This document shows, piece by piece, positions 11,947-23,982 of a stretch of DNA of 64,000 nucleotides; position 1 is the stretch's first letter, and the number at the start of each line of letters is the position of its first letter. Source of the stretch: Nemertoderma westbladi (Eukaryota; Xenacoelomorpha; Nemertodermatida; Nemertodermatidae); contig JAUCBJ010007242.1 of assembly GCA_032718475.1 (NCBI GenBank), positions 100,229 through 164,228 on the forward strand, read 5' to 3'. Under the pieces are notes generated by a model that was given only the letters and a program-made list of their open reading frames with translations, had not been told where the DNA came from and did no database searches. A program made the translations under genes and the position numbers.

Positions 11947-14690
11947 TTAGTGATGGTTAAAATCACGGAAAACTAATCGGCGTGTTGAGTTACTATTTGA
12001 AACCCTGTCAATCAACTTTTCACGAAATTGTTTTCCACTGTCTCCAGCGTCTAATAGTTTTTTTACTGCTTTTGCCATCGGAGATGAGACAGAATCGGCA
12101 AGGCTAAGTGCAAACCACAGGAGTTCGTGTCTATCTGGGTCCTCAATCGCTTTAACTAGGAAGTTTAGCTGTCTTTTTTTGACGATTGTTTCAACATCTA
12201 AAAGACCAGATTCAAGAAACATAAGGTCGTGGCAAACAGAAAATCGGACTCCAAGGGCACCCTTTAGCATTTCACAATATTTTACATTAACACTAGTGAC
12301 AGATGCACCGAGCCACGATTCACAGCCATACAGAAGAGCACTTGTTACACAAGCCCTCAGAACTTTGAGTTTTACACTTATTGGAGCCATATTATGCTTA
12401 GACAAGAATGAATGATACTTTAAAACGTGCTTTGATTTATCTTTTAAGTGCTGGTTAATAACATCTGAAATTCTCCCAGACTGAGCAATCGGAGAACCCA
12501 AGTAAACATAATGTGAACAGTTATTAATTGTAAGGCTGCTATCAATTACTATAGGATTTAGATCATCAGCTACACCACCTATAACCATAAATTTAGTCTT
12601 TTTCTAGTTTATTCTTAGTCCAAATTAATTACAAAACTGCACTAGCGCCGTAAGGTTCTGAATACATTTAGGCCGAGACGTGGCTAATATTGCAGAGTCA
12701 TCGACTAATAACAGTGCATGAAGGGCATTCAAAAAACCATCTGGGCCGAGAGACTTCAAGAGTTTTATTAGTGGGTTAACATACAGAGTAAATAAGTGTA
12801 AGCTGGATGGCCCACCCTGCAAAACTCCAACAGATATGATGAACTTTTCATCTCCAATACACCCATAGGACAACCTATACAACTCCCGTAAGGCATTTAA
12901 CATCCGCGTACCGCAACCCCATATCATGCAGCAGATCAGTAAGCTTCTTCCTGTTGACGGTATCAAATGCGGCTGAGAAATCTACAAAAACAATGAAGAG
13001 CTTTTGCTTTGTAAATTACGAATAATTGATAATTAGTTGTAAAGTTGTTATTTGTTCTAAGCAGTCTCTATGCTTCTGAGCACCTGCCTGCTCCTTGTCT
13101 GGATTAGCCCATAGACGGATCCGGGAGTGTAACATACTATCATAAAAGTTTTAAAAAATGCAACCATAACCCAATACCACGATAATTGCTACAAAGTGAT
13201 TTATCATCACGTTTGAATACAGGAACAAACTTGCTAGTTCTCCATGCTGAAGGAAAGTCACCACTAAACACAATGTTAAAAAGGGTAATTAAAAGTTTGA
13301 TAAGTGCTATTGGGCTATGGCGTAGCAAACCTGGCCCAAGTCCATCCACGCCTGATGATTTATTGGGTTTGAGTTTACTGATATGATATTTCACTTCTTC
13401 TTCCGATATGTCATCATCGAGGACAGGGATGTATGGACCTGTTGTATACGGTTGGTTTAATGTATCTCTCTCCAAAGTTTCAGCGTCTTGATTATTAAGT
13501 AGCTTACTAAAATAAGAAACAAAATCGCGATCTAAAGGTGTGGTGTCGGTAGTTTGTTCAGGCCTACAAGTAATTTTTCCTTTCCAGTTTATTCTATCCC
13601 AGATAGCCTTGGGGCTACCTGCCGTAAGTAAAGATATCCAAGAGCTCCCAGGTGAAGAGTTTCCATTGAGACTACTTTGGTTTTTACGACGGCTGTTTGC
13701 TGCACAGGAAATTAATGAATAAACAACAGTTCTAGCCACATAATCAGATGAACTGTCACACGGAATGTTCATAGCTGTAATTGACGACTGCACCTCATTA
13801 TTATATTTATTCGTGTCTACATTGTCTGGATAGTAGCTCGCATGTTTCGGCCCTAAATTCGCCTTTTCGTAGTAACTATAGTCACCTAGGTGAGACGTGA
13901 GAAGCAGCAAGCGATATTGATGATGAAGGTACCCCATTTATATCGAATCTCATATTCAGATAGATAGGTGAGTGATCAGATGGTAGATTATTTAACTGTA
14001 ACACATCGAAACTATCAATTAACGGTAATAATTTTAAGCTTATTAACGCGCAGTCGATTTCAGAGATGTACATGTCTTTCCGTTTAAACGTCAAACCGCC
14101 GCCTAATGAACGACTATTGAACGTTGCATGGCTAAGGTTTTCTAATTCGCAGTCTTCACAACGCTGTATCAATATTTTGCCATTGCTATTTCTGAAAGTG
14201 TCGATGACATTTTTAAAAGTTACAATAGATTTGCAATATTGAAAGCATCATTTAGATCACCAAATCTGGAATTTATATCCCCCATCAATACAATACTTTC
14301 ATGTCTTGCCACACCCAGACTGCCAGAACTTTACTATGAATGTCTGCTATAATTGTGGGATCGAAATAGCATGAGTCTGAAGGGGGTAAGTATAAGTACG
14401 CCGTACCGAAACCGCGAAAATTATATCGGGAATATTTTTTAAGCGAAACCATATTTGTTCATGCGACTTATCGATACAGTATAAAAGTGGCTATAGACTG
14501 TTCTTCACAAGTACGGCAACACCACCTCGGTGACCTTTTTCTGTAGCTATATTACGTATGGCAACAAAACCAGGGACACAGAATGGGTATGAAGTTTTTA
14601 ACTCTTGAATAAATACGAAATCCATTCTACTAAATAAATCCAGTACATTTGGTGAAAAAAATTTCTCAGCAATTCCACCCATATTCCATG
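11947..14690 (-). pseudogene. LINE ORF2 relic: AP endonuclease plus reverse transcriptase, frameshifted
   Basis: Read on the minus strand from 14690 downwards. An endonuclease part comes first (GGVAVLVKNSL near 14500, then SDHSPI near 13980). Next is the reverse transcriptase start (KLKPNKSSGVDGLGP near 13350 and an FVDFSAAFD-type motif near 12980). Then comes the palm with LLVDDSAIL near 12690, where families usually have F/Y-A-D-D. The thumb/C-terminal part has YLGSPIAQSG and SALLYGCESW (about 12300-12500). The frames are broken at about 14180-14490, 13880-13940, 12970-13140 and 12590-12625, so it cannot make one protein. About 2.7 kb covers most of an APE-class ORF2. It is a dead copy adjoining a different LINE fragment at 11470-11865. 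Confidence 0.85.
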
Positions 14691-14699
14691 ATAAAAAAG

Positions 14700-15660
14700 A
14701 AAGACTATTAAACCGGTATAGGATTATTGTACGATTGGGCCTACAGCATATGACAGTTGATAATTTATTATTTATGTTATTATTAAAGTTGATCAGTGAA
14801 GTTGATTACTGATCAGATAGATTAATATGCTTAATAAGTATTTGTGCCTTTTTAACTTACAATGTACAGTAGGCGTACTTTACATCAGTAAATCTGATTG
14901 TCCTCCAGACTCCTGGATTAGGCCTACATCAATTTGCAGGGATAAAGTTGAGGCAGGGTCTGATAGTCTGTGTAGGCCTAATGTGCACACTATCAACCCA
15001 AATAGAAATATTATCCTCAACGGCGGTTCTTTCAGTTTGCGTCCTAATTAAACCCCCAAATTAACAACACTCACTGATTAACTTATCTTGACTCCATACT
15101 TTGGCTGAAAACCTCAATGACATAGGGGTGCCTACTCACCGCAACAGTGCTTTTCATAGCTCTTGAATCTTGAGTGCTTCAAACTATCAATACTTGTATC
15201 TCAACAAACTGATGTTGATAATGTACTTCCTGAAGTCTTTAAGATAAGAAACTTTATTAAAGAAGTGTGACCTTACCCCCCCCCCCCCCCCCCCTTCCTG
15301 CTTCTTCTTCAATTATTATGGTGGACTAACCAAAACAATAAACTAAACACAATACTGTATAGAACCAACCAATTTCTCCTGGAGAGGGATGAATTTTTAT
15401 TGCGTCCAGTCCCCCTCCCACCCCTATCTACTAGGATCGGCATGCTGCATTGCAGCTGCATTTTTAAGAAAGCTGTGCCGGCTATCTGGGGCTGTGACAG
15501 TATGAGCAAATTTCTTTAATTTCAAATATAAAAATATATATTACACCGTATTTTGATTGATTAATCCTGTATAGTTTTTACATATTTGCCGTTTGTGATA
15601 TACAGTAGTATCTACTGCAGAATGGGAATACGACTGCAGAATCGCCATCTTAATATTCTT
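14700..15660. other. Intergenic sequence with a 19-C tract
   Basis: No coding signal is recognised. A poly-C tract occupies 15276-15294. At about 15365-15394 there is a CTGGAGAGGGATGAATTT word also found at about 10353-10378, so part of this is dispersed repeat. Confidence 0.5.
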
Positions 15661-15684
15661 TATTGCCTCGATTTCAAGCTATAT

Positions 15685-17135
15685 ATGTTATTATCATTTT
15701 ACTAATTAAGCTCCTTAGGAAACCGCAGGCCTCCATCTCCAAGTGGTGTACCAATCCTGGGCAATTTAATCAGTGCGTGGAGGTCCAAACATTCACTGGT
15801 CATGACTTATTGGCAGTGGAGCAAAGAATTATCCTTCAATATTATTCGGGAGCGTGTCCCTGGCCGAAGCATAATAGTGCTGAATTCCCTACAGTACCAT
15901 TGATTAGACAGACTTATATCGAGCAAAGCAATCTGTTCTCTGGGCACAACAGTAGCATAACTAAAAGAGGAATTATATTTTCCTCATGACATATATGGTA
16001 CCATCAAAGGAAGTTATTTATTCATGTCAGTGATGCGACAATTCTATCTTGGGAAAATATCATTTGAGCAACGTGTTGCAGAAGAAGCGAACTATCTTTG
16101 CCACTGGATGGAGGATCAAGAAGGTTCACCCTTTGATCCCTTTGTGATGCTTTTTTTTGTTTCTAATATTATCAGTGGAATTGTATTTGGAAATCGTTTC
16201 GAATATGATGATCCTGAGTTTATATATCTCCTACAACTGGTACACCAATCAGTTCGTATTTTCGTTTTGCTCTATGCTTTTCCAAAGTTCATTGTTGATG
16301 CTTTGGTTAGTGACAATGCCAATCCCCACAAACTGTTCGCAAACATGGCTCAAGTTTGTCAGAAACATATAGTTCATCATCTGGAGACCATCGATTATCC
16401 TCCACTCCCAGGGATTACATAGATGCGCATCTCTTGTAAGAGAAGAAGTATTTAGATTCTCTAGATACCAAAATTGCTGATTACTACAATGATTTGAATC
16501 TTTCCGAATCAATTAGAGACCTCTTCCTTGCAGGCAGTAAGACCACAAGTAGCGCACTCTACTGGTTCGTACTAATTCTAGCCACACATCCTGATGTTCA
16601 GAGTAAATGTCAGAGTCTCCTAGATTCAGAGGTCGGCAGAGACCGACTACCAAATCTCAACGACGTCTCAAAGCTACCATATTATGAAGCTTGTCTACTG
16701 GAGGTTCTTCGATATGGGGTTATTTCGCCCTCGGATATCAGTCGTAAAGTTCCACGTGATGTAACTATCAACTCCTTTACTATCCTGCCTAGCGATGTGG
16801 TCGTGATAAATATATGGGCTTTGCTGAGAGACCCTGTCGTCTGGGCCACGCCTACGGAATTCTATCCAGAACATTTCCTGACAGCAGATGGATCGGCTGT
16901 GGTCAAACCGGTTAATTTCCTTCCGTTTGGAGTTGAGGCAAGGTATTGTGCTGGACAGCGATTGGCTACCATGGAGTTTCGGATTTTTAGCAGCCATATC
17001 GTCCATTCATTCACTTTTGTGGGTGAGGGAGAACTTCAGTTGGGTGAAGTGGAACATGGTGGAACACGATTCCTAAATCATATAAAATTCGTGCTATTTC
17101 AAGGTTTAAATTTTACTTTTAATACAGTAATTTAA
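15685..17135 (+). pseudogene. Intronless CYP2-like cytochrome P450 pseudogene
   Basis: Cytochrome P450s are haem monooxygenases, and CYP2-type enzymes sit on the ER membrane. About 480 codons' worth of P450 is read without introns. In order there are a start at 15685 with an in-frame stop six codons later, the proline-rich PPSPSGVPILGN hinge (about 15730), and a GKISFEQRVAEEA segment (about 16055). Then come the I-helix AGSKTTSSAL (about 16540), the ExxR motif as EVLR (about 16705) and the haem loop FGVEARYCAG (about 16925). The haem loop keeps its Cys and Arg but has Glu where the family signature FxxGxRxCxG has Gly. Stops or frameshifts lie near 15700, 15905, 15955, 16420 and 16436. CYP2 genes normally have introns, so this looks like a retrocopy that decayed; no poly-A tail is seen. 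Confidence 0.85.
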
Positions 17136-17504
17136 TCAAACTTTATGTATGTTTAATACTCGCCTTTGTGAGCCGACTTCGGTCTAAAACCAATATTATA
17201 ATTATTATTAGATGCGCAATAATTTTTATTGTCCGTTTAAATAGTTTTTTTGTCCTTTTTTTTATTTTTTATGTCCTCCAAAAATCTAATTTTAGGTTCC
17301 ATGCTACCGGTTTCTCTACTGCTGTTCTCTCAGGCTATCAGTACCGGTATTAGTATATATAGCATTATTTTGCTGCATTGTATGTACAGATGTAGGTATA
17401 AAGCCGTCATTTCTGTATTTTAGTACCGGCACCGGTACTGCTGTAGGCCTACTGTGTAGCCTACCATTTAAATACGGTACTGGGAGGCCTACCGGCTGAC
17501 CGGT
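17136..17504. other. AT-rich intergenic sequence, nothing recognised
   Basis: The sequence has T-rich runs and several TACCGGTA-type palindromes near 17340-17480. No gene is seen. Confidence 0.5.
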
Positions 17505-18045
17505 TGTTTTGGTTAGAAAATCCCGCCTCTGTAACCTGCTCCTTTCCTTCATTTTGTAAAGTGACTGTTTATTGTTTGGTTAGAAAATCCCGCCTCTGTA
17601 ACCTGCCCCTTTCCCTCAATTAATTAAGTGATCGTTTATTGTTTTGGTTAGGACATCCCGCCTCTGTAACCTGCTCCGTTCTCTCAATTGGTAATGTTAT
17701 CGTTTATTTGTTTTGGTTAGAAAATCCCGTCTCTGTAACCTGCTCCTTTCCCTGATTTGGTAAAGTGACTGTTTGTTGTTTTGGTTAGAAAATCCCGCAT
17801 CTGTAACCTGCTCCTTTCTCTCAATTGGTAATGTTATCGTTTATTGTTTTGGTTAGAAAATCCCGTCTCTGTAACCTGCTCCTTTCCCTCAATTAGTTCA
17901 ATGATCGTTTATTGTTTTGGTTAGAAAATCCCGCCTCTGTAACCTGCTCGTTTCCCAGATTTGGTAAAGTGACTGTTTGTTGTTTTGGTTAGAAAATCCG
18001 GCCTTAACCTGTTCCTTTCCATCAATTGGTAATTGTTTTTGGCTA
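17505..18045 (+). repeat. 68-bp tandem array, about 8 units (CTGTAACCTGCTCCTTT family)
   Basis: Each unit contains TTGTTTTGGTTAGAAAATCC, then CGCCTCTGTAACCTGCTCC, then a variable TTTCCCTCAATTGGTAA segment and a short spacer. Units differ by a few substitutions. The core is shared with the foldback repeat at 3872-4279 and with single copies near 1428 and 10243. It is non-coding. Confidence 0.85.
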
Positions 18046-18984
18046 TAAAATGAGTGTTTTGCTACGTCATGTGGTAATCGATTATCGACAACAACCACAA
18101 AATATTAAATTTAGAGTCTTTTACCACAGGCGCATATGGAATTCTATCTCATAGTCTATAAATCATGGAATCATGGAATGTTTTGGCACAGGCATAGTGA
18201 AATCAACTGTCCGACAGACCAGAAATCAACAAATTTTGAATGTTTTTGCATAGGCATGTTGAAATCAACTGTCTGACAGTCCAGAAATCAGCAGTCTGAC
18301 AGTTTGAAGAAATACATACATAAAAAGTCATTAAAAGGACAATAAAAGTCATTAAAAGGACAACAAAAGTCATTATGCACAATTCGTAAAAAAAGGAGGA
18401 CAAAAAAAGTCAAATAAAAGGACATAAAAAATCACTGCCTATTAGATGTGGCAGGCCTGAATGAATCTACAGCATTATTTTGGTGATAATTTAACATTGA
18501 GAAGAAATATATTTCGCCGAGATGGAATTTGATAGAAGTTTCCATCCTGTTTCTTCTATTGGCAAGGTCGCAAGGGCTTACAGTATTTTATCGGCCTGTA
18601 GTGCGAATCTACCAATCCCGGATTGTTAGCTGTAAAAACGAGTAAAAAATCGATTAATGAAACACTCGTAAACTCGAAACAATCGTATTTTGATGTCACA
18701 AATTCCATCTACTGTAATAATATAACTATTTAAGTGGTGGCTAAAAAGTAGGCTTTTTTTTTCGAGCGTTATTATTTGGCGAGCTTAGCGAGACAAATAA
18801 GAAAACAAGACAAAAAATGTTACTTTATGCCACCACTTACAGACAACATGTTGACCAGCGTTCTGAGATAAGATTACATCATGTTTATTACATAAGAGTA
18901 CCTACCTCTATTGCTATTTAATTACATTAATATATCATCCCTTTTTTTCCTTTAAAATGAAATCCATATAATTAATCAACTATT
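18046..18984. other. Non-coding sequence with short direct repeats
   Basis: From about 18180 to 18310, a segment containing GAAATCAACTGTCCGACAG and its near copy GAAATCAACTGTCTGACAG repeats twice. From 18320 to 18430 the word AAAGTCATTAAAAGGACA repeats. No gene is supported. Confidence 0.5.
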
Positions 18985-19225
18985 TCTAACGAGTAATGTA
19001 CTCACAAACCTTTCTGGTGTGAAAATTAAACTTCACTGTAAATAAGTTATTCAATGAAATATACTGCATCTCAGAGAATAGAGCGGTTTTGTTTCGTGTT
19101 AGTTCACAATTTAATAAGAAGTGGGTTTCATCTTGTATGCTAATATTATTACACGGGCAAAGCCTAAGTTCTCTGGGTGTTCGCCTCCAACGCCCTTTCT
19201 CTATACGAAGGTTATGCGATGAGAG
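18985..19225 (-). pseudogene. LINE C-terminal fragment (ER-W-RTPRE-C-C tail)
   Basis: The minus strand reads IEKGRWRRTPRELRLCPC followed by QDETHFLLNC and further residues to about 18990. This I-E-x-G-R-W, R-x-C-x-C, E-D-E-x-H-F-L-x-x-C arrangement is the tail of many LINE second ORFs. It is only about 75 codons, isolated, with no reverse transcriptase alongside. Confidence 0.6.
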
Positions 19226-20465
19226 TCAAATTCTACAGTAGTAAAAGCTTTCCTAAATAGTCTGGAATAATACTGTATGTCCTAATTGAGTAAATCGCAT
19301 GAGAATTTAGCACAGTATTAATATTGTACGGTAGGTTAAAAATTTAGTTGCCGTGATACTATAGGTTTTTCCAAAATAGGTTAAATTAATTCATTAGCAC
19401 CAGATAATTAAAGTTCAACCGCAGACATAAGATACCGAATTCTCTGCATAAATCTAACACTTGATGAATTGGGAGATTTAGATTACGACACGCTAGTATT
19501 TCAGTAATTTTGTCATGTTGTCATGATTTTTGTCATGTCTTTTTTTGGGGGGGGGGGGGGGGGGGGTGTGTGTGGAGTCAGTCGGAAACCTTTCTTTCTC
19601 AGATCTTTGGAGAAAATACGACGATGCCATAGTAACATTACGTTGTATATTAAAGTTAATTTATTTAGATACAATAAGAATTTGACATTGGAAATGTTGT
19701 AAAATACAATAACGAATGAAATCTAGAATAACTCTATTTTAATGCATATTGCATTCTGTGCACACACACGGGAATGAATGGTGAGGATATCCTGTTTGGT
19801 GTGAAGCAATAAGAATTAATTTTTACTTTTTTTTTAGCAACTTAGTTATATTTTACTCTTTGAATGTGACCTAAACCCCTAGAACACGTGACATGATATT
19901 CTTGATAAATAATTCCTCCAATAATTTTTATTTGTTGTAAGTGACTTATTTTGACAAATCCATTAATAATTTAATAAAAAAAAAGTTATGTACGAATTAA
20001 ATTACAAAGCTATTTCCATGACAATAATAATATTGCATTTAAATAGATAGCGCTGATGGTATCAACAGGTTATTTTATATTCTAGAATATTATAGGGCCT
20101 TAATATGGCATATTTTGCTATTTCGCTTTATATTATTTCACTAGGGAAGAATTACAGTATGCTTCGATGGACGATATTTATGCGGAAATAAGCCCAGATG
20201 AACTTACAATAAATAACAGATTATCTTACAAATAAAAAAAAATATTTTGTTTTGTTAAAATTTATTGTACAGGTAAATAAAAAATTTCAAAAATGTTGCC
20301 AGGAATTGGGCACCAATTAGGATAGACTCAGAATAAACAGTTTGTAGCAATCCATTTGTTACAGTTTACTATTATGTATAGATAATGTACAATGAAGTTC
20401 ATACAGTTATTGTAGACATATAAAACTTGTTTGTTTTTAGTAAGTATTTACTTAGTAGTTATAAG
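19226..20465. other. AT-rich intergenic sequence downstream of the tektin gene
   Basis: It contains a 20-G tract at 19547-19566. No open reading frame of interest is present. The segment next to the tektin stop would hold its 3' UTR on the minus strand; an AATAAA-like word is not clearly placed. Confidence 0.5.
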
Positions 20466-21923
20466 TTACTGATATCCCGCTAGGCGACTTATGGTAGGGT
20501 AGCGTGTGCGCATAGCCAAGCACTTCTCCCTGCATATAAACAAGCTGTTATCTTTGATTGCAATCTCCTTCTCCAAAGCCATTCGGGTCTCCATGAGGTC
20601 ACCTCTAGATGAATTCGCCATGTTAAGCTTATCTTTAAGAGCATCTATAGACCTTTGTATTTCATCGACTTCTTCGTGCAACCTCTTCTGAGCTGGATCA
20701 TCAGTAAGCTCCATTCTAGGTCTTCTTGTTCTCCCTTCCAATCTAGAGTGGGCTTTCATCATAGGCGGTTCTTTTTCCTTTATGGCTCTCTCAAGATCTC
20801 GAATATTCTTCTCTTGTTTCGTAATTTCATCGCAAACCTTTTTGAGATGATCACCAAGCTTTCTCTTCGCATCCAAGGTTTCCTCTAGACGTTTCACCAC
20901 GGCAGTTTCCACAACATTTGCTTGTTCACGCATATCATTCGCCGCGTCTGTGAGAATGTCATCAACTATTCCTCGAAGTTGCATTGAAGCCATTCGTTCA
21001 TTCTCTGCGCGTACGATGTTGTCATGCGTGTGTTGAGCCCAAGAAACTGTATCTGACACGGAACCATCAGAATTACTCAGATCTTTATACTGAATATCTT
21101 GCGAGTTAAGATTAAGACTAGCTGCTTTACCATCGATGGTAAGCGCTTCAAATTTATCCGACCAATCTTTATCTAACTCATGTTTAGCAGCTCTGTTCAA
21201 CCTCATTTGTTTATCAACTTCCGCGGTAGCTCTCTTAAGAAGATCCTGTACCTTCTTGATCAAAGAAACCTCTTTTAGAAGCTCGACTTCTACGTTATCA
21301 TGAACTAAATCGATACCTTGTCGACGTTCCCTGTTTCTCAAGCAATCAATCGCAATCATCAACGGTATCTGAGTGGCATCCAAAGCATTCTCTAAACGTC
21401 TCTTCTGGGCTTCGAGTAACTTATTCTCGTGTCTCATGTCTTCTATCTCGCGTTGAAGTTCATCTTTCCAATTACGAATATCACGCATTCTCTCTTTAAG
21501 CTTCTTGGTGACATCTGCCTGAGTAGCTTTAGCTAGTGCATCAGTCTCTGCAATAAGATTCTTACTATCAAATCGAAGTTTCTCCGAATTATCCCTATCA
21601 GCAAATGATTGATAATATTTGTTGTAGTTGTTTTGATGCCATTCTTCAATAGAATAAGGTGCTTCAATGAATTCCTTGACTAGAGAAGCATCGTACGGGT
21701 CACCGAGCTTGAGACTGGCAATACCACTGTCTCCGGTATCTTGCCAATGCCTCTCTCCAAAACCTTGTCTAGCTTCGCAACCATCATACAACTCTCCCTG
21801 ATCGTTGAGTAAAGTGCTTTTTGATGCTGTATAGGTGGGCGCAGTGGCATACGGTGGGAGTCTGATCTGACCTACAGAATGTCGCGTCCGTTCTAATGCT
21901 TCTTCTAGGTCCGGTGTCGGCAT
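20466..21923 (-). CDS. Tektin (tektin-3/5-like), single exon
   Basis: Tektins are coiled-coil filament proteins inside the doublet microtubules of cilia and flagella. The 485-residue length fits the family (about 400-500). Long heptad-rich helices run from about residue 120 to 460. The family signature RPNVELCRD appears as RPRMELTDD (about residue 400), after the expected ERAIKEKEPPMMKAHSRLEGRTR run. The C-terminus has EKEIAIKDNSLFICREKC followed by an M-R-x-R-YP segment, most like tektin-3/5. The N-terminal 100 residues are polar and unlike the core. The start at 21921-21923 is an ATG followed by a proline/glutamate-rich N-terminus. It is intronless and intact; tektin genes usually have several exons, so it may be an expressed retrocopy. 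The altered nonapeptide (N, V, C and R all changed) marks it as divergent. Confidence 0.9.
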   Translation of the reverse strand: MPTPDLEEALERTRHSVGQIRLPPYATAPTYTASKSTLLNDQGELYDGCEARQGFGERHWQDTGDSGIASLKLGDPYDASLVKEFIEAPYSIEEWHQNNYNKYYQSFADRDNSEKLRFDSKNLIAETDALAKATQADVTKKLKERMRDIRNWKDELQREIEDMRHENKLLEAQKRRLENALDATQIPLMIAIDCLRNRERRQGIDLVHDNVEVELLKEVSLIKKVQDLLKRATAEVDKQMRLNRAAKHELDKDWSDKFEALTIDGKAASLNLNSQDIQYKDLSNSDGSVSDTVSWAQHTHDNIVRAENERMASMQLRGIVDDILTDAANDMREQANVVETAVVKRLEETLDAKRKLGDHLKKVCDEITKQEKNIRDLERAIKEKEPPMMKAHSRLEGRTRRPRMELTDDPAQKRLHEEVDEIQRSIDALKDKLNMANSSRGDLMETRMALEKEIAIKDNSLFICREKCLAMRTRYPTISRLAGYQ

Positions 21924-23430
21924 AGTTAATTGTTTCGGAATATATTGATATGTAAAATAAAAGTTTAATGTAATTAATTCCAGTTACATTCAACAATTAA
22001 CGCGGAAAGATAAATTTATATGAGAATTCTCGATAATAAAGAACGATGGCTAGTAATGATAGAATAGGGTGGATTGTTTTATTTATTTTGTAACTAGGCA
22101 ACCAACGCAATGATTTAGGATGTGTTGAATGATACATCAATTAATTCCCTTTCATTGTACACAATATTGAATATAGGGAGGGGCCTACGCAAGTACAGTA
22201 TATAGTAAGTTGGCAATACTTTATCTCCCCCAGAAGGTGAAAATTATCCCACCTTACATAACTTGTAGTGGATTCCGCCGGGCATTGTAAGTAATGGGAT
22301 AAAACATTTGGGTTGAAAAAAGTGAACCTTTGTAATATCGTGTTATATTTCAAATAGCGATGGATTTTGCTGATATTGTAACAGTTATTATACTAATTTC
22401 ACAATCGCATCAACTGTAATCCCAACCACCAAATACAGCTCATATTCATATTCATAAACTCGGTCTACTTATTAGCACCACAGTAAGACAAGGAACGATT
22501 TCAGAGTTCAAGTGCAATTTTAGTGATTTTTCGTGGCCTAGATTTGTATTTTCTCAAAATTTCACTGAGTATTATTAAACAGTATATAAAAGGTGTGTAG
22601 GGGCCTAATATTAACTCTTTACCGGTAACTTTTTATAAAAAGGAAATAACATTTTTAATGATATTTTCTGGTTACTATGCGCCCGAGTATACCTCAAAAT
22701 CGAGAGAAAAAGGAGAAAGATGGAATAATTTTTCCATATTGAAATAATGAACCGATACTGTAGGATTGCTTTTTTTATTTTTTTTTTCCCGGCAAAAAAG
22801 GCAAAATAAGAAAATGTGTAAATATTTTTGGTGGAAATTTCTTTTAAGATGATAGAGCATCGAAGTTGAAAAGGTTTGCACGTAATTTTAGAATATCATG
22901 CACGCACTCAAAGGTTATTTCAAATTTAGTGTCTGCAAGGTGTACTTACACCACAAGGGAACTTAATTAATATCCAATATATACCGGTACCGACTAGTTT
23001 ATGTATACTGTAGTTGTTAATCTGCTTTCTACTTGCGACTTATTCCAGAACATTAAATTATCTCGAAATCTAGACATTTAGGCCTATTATTAGGCCTACC
23101 TATTACTGCTGATTTTTTTAATAATTAGTATGGAATTAATTTCGCACTACCAAATCGCCAGGGTGACATATTTTCCAGCTTTATATCGCAGTACGACATT
23201 ATTTCTCAGTATGTCCCTACGCCATACATTTACTATGTATTTCCAGTATATCCAGTATGTCACGGCGGCCTCATTGTTAGATTGTTCTAGAAAGTTTAAA
23301 TGTGTAACTACAAATAATTACACACAAATAAATTAAATTATATGCGCTATTGTTCATAATTAGCACTTTAAAGTCTTTGTTACATAATGTCAACCATGGA
23401 TTTCTAAATATTAATTTATACCATTAAATA
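21924..23430. other. AT-rich region upstream of tektin, nothing recognised
   Basis: This would contain the tektin promoter on the minus strand, but I see no convincing TATA box or binding-site cluster. The short frames have no motif support. Confidence 0.5.
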
Positions 23431-23525
23431 TATAAATAACATTCTAATAAATAGGTATAAATAACATTCTAATAAATAGGTATAAATAACATTCTAATTA
23501 ATAGGTATAAATAACATTCTAGAAA
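23431..23525. repeat. 24-bp tandem repeat (AACATTCTAATAAATAGGTA core), about 4 units
   Basis: Four direct units of about 24 bp; the last diverges into AACATTCTAGAAATCC. The words GGATTTCTA (about 23398) and TAGAAATCC (about 23519) bracket it as a short inverted repeat. Confidence 0.75.
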
Positions 23526-23910
23526 TCCATGTGTCAACTTATCAGCGTTCTGGTGAATTACTCGTAACGCTGAAAGGTCCCACCATGCAGCGTTTGTGAA
23601 TGGGCTGCACTTAATTATCTGCAGGTACATACAATTAGTATAATTAATTATTGTGTTAGACATACAGTACGTTATGTTTCCTTTGTCTATATCATTCAAA
23701 TCTATATAAATGTATCTATTATACTGTACTATCTTGGTATTGTTGTTGAAAAAAAAATGCAGCGTTGTTACGGCCTGGAACACTGCAAAGTAATCAATAA
23801 CCTGGAAACAACTTCAATTACCGTATTCTAGAATGTGGGGCGAGCCACGAAGTTGGCGGAGCCTTAGCGAATTGACACTGTTAGGGGGTGGGTCAATTTA
23901 TGCAAATAGT

Positions 23911-23982
23911 TGTCGTCGTCGTCGTCGTCGTTGTCGTCGTCGTCGTCGTCGTCGTTGTCGTCGTCGTCGTCGTCGTCGTCGT
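23911..23982 (+). repeat. (GTC)n trinucleotide microsatellite, about 24 units
   Basis: Nearly perfect GTC/CGT repeat with two TTG interruptions. In frame it would give poly-Arg, but no gene context supports translation. Confidence 0.9.
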
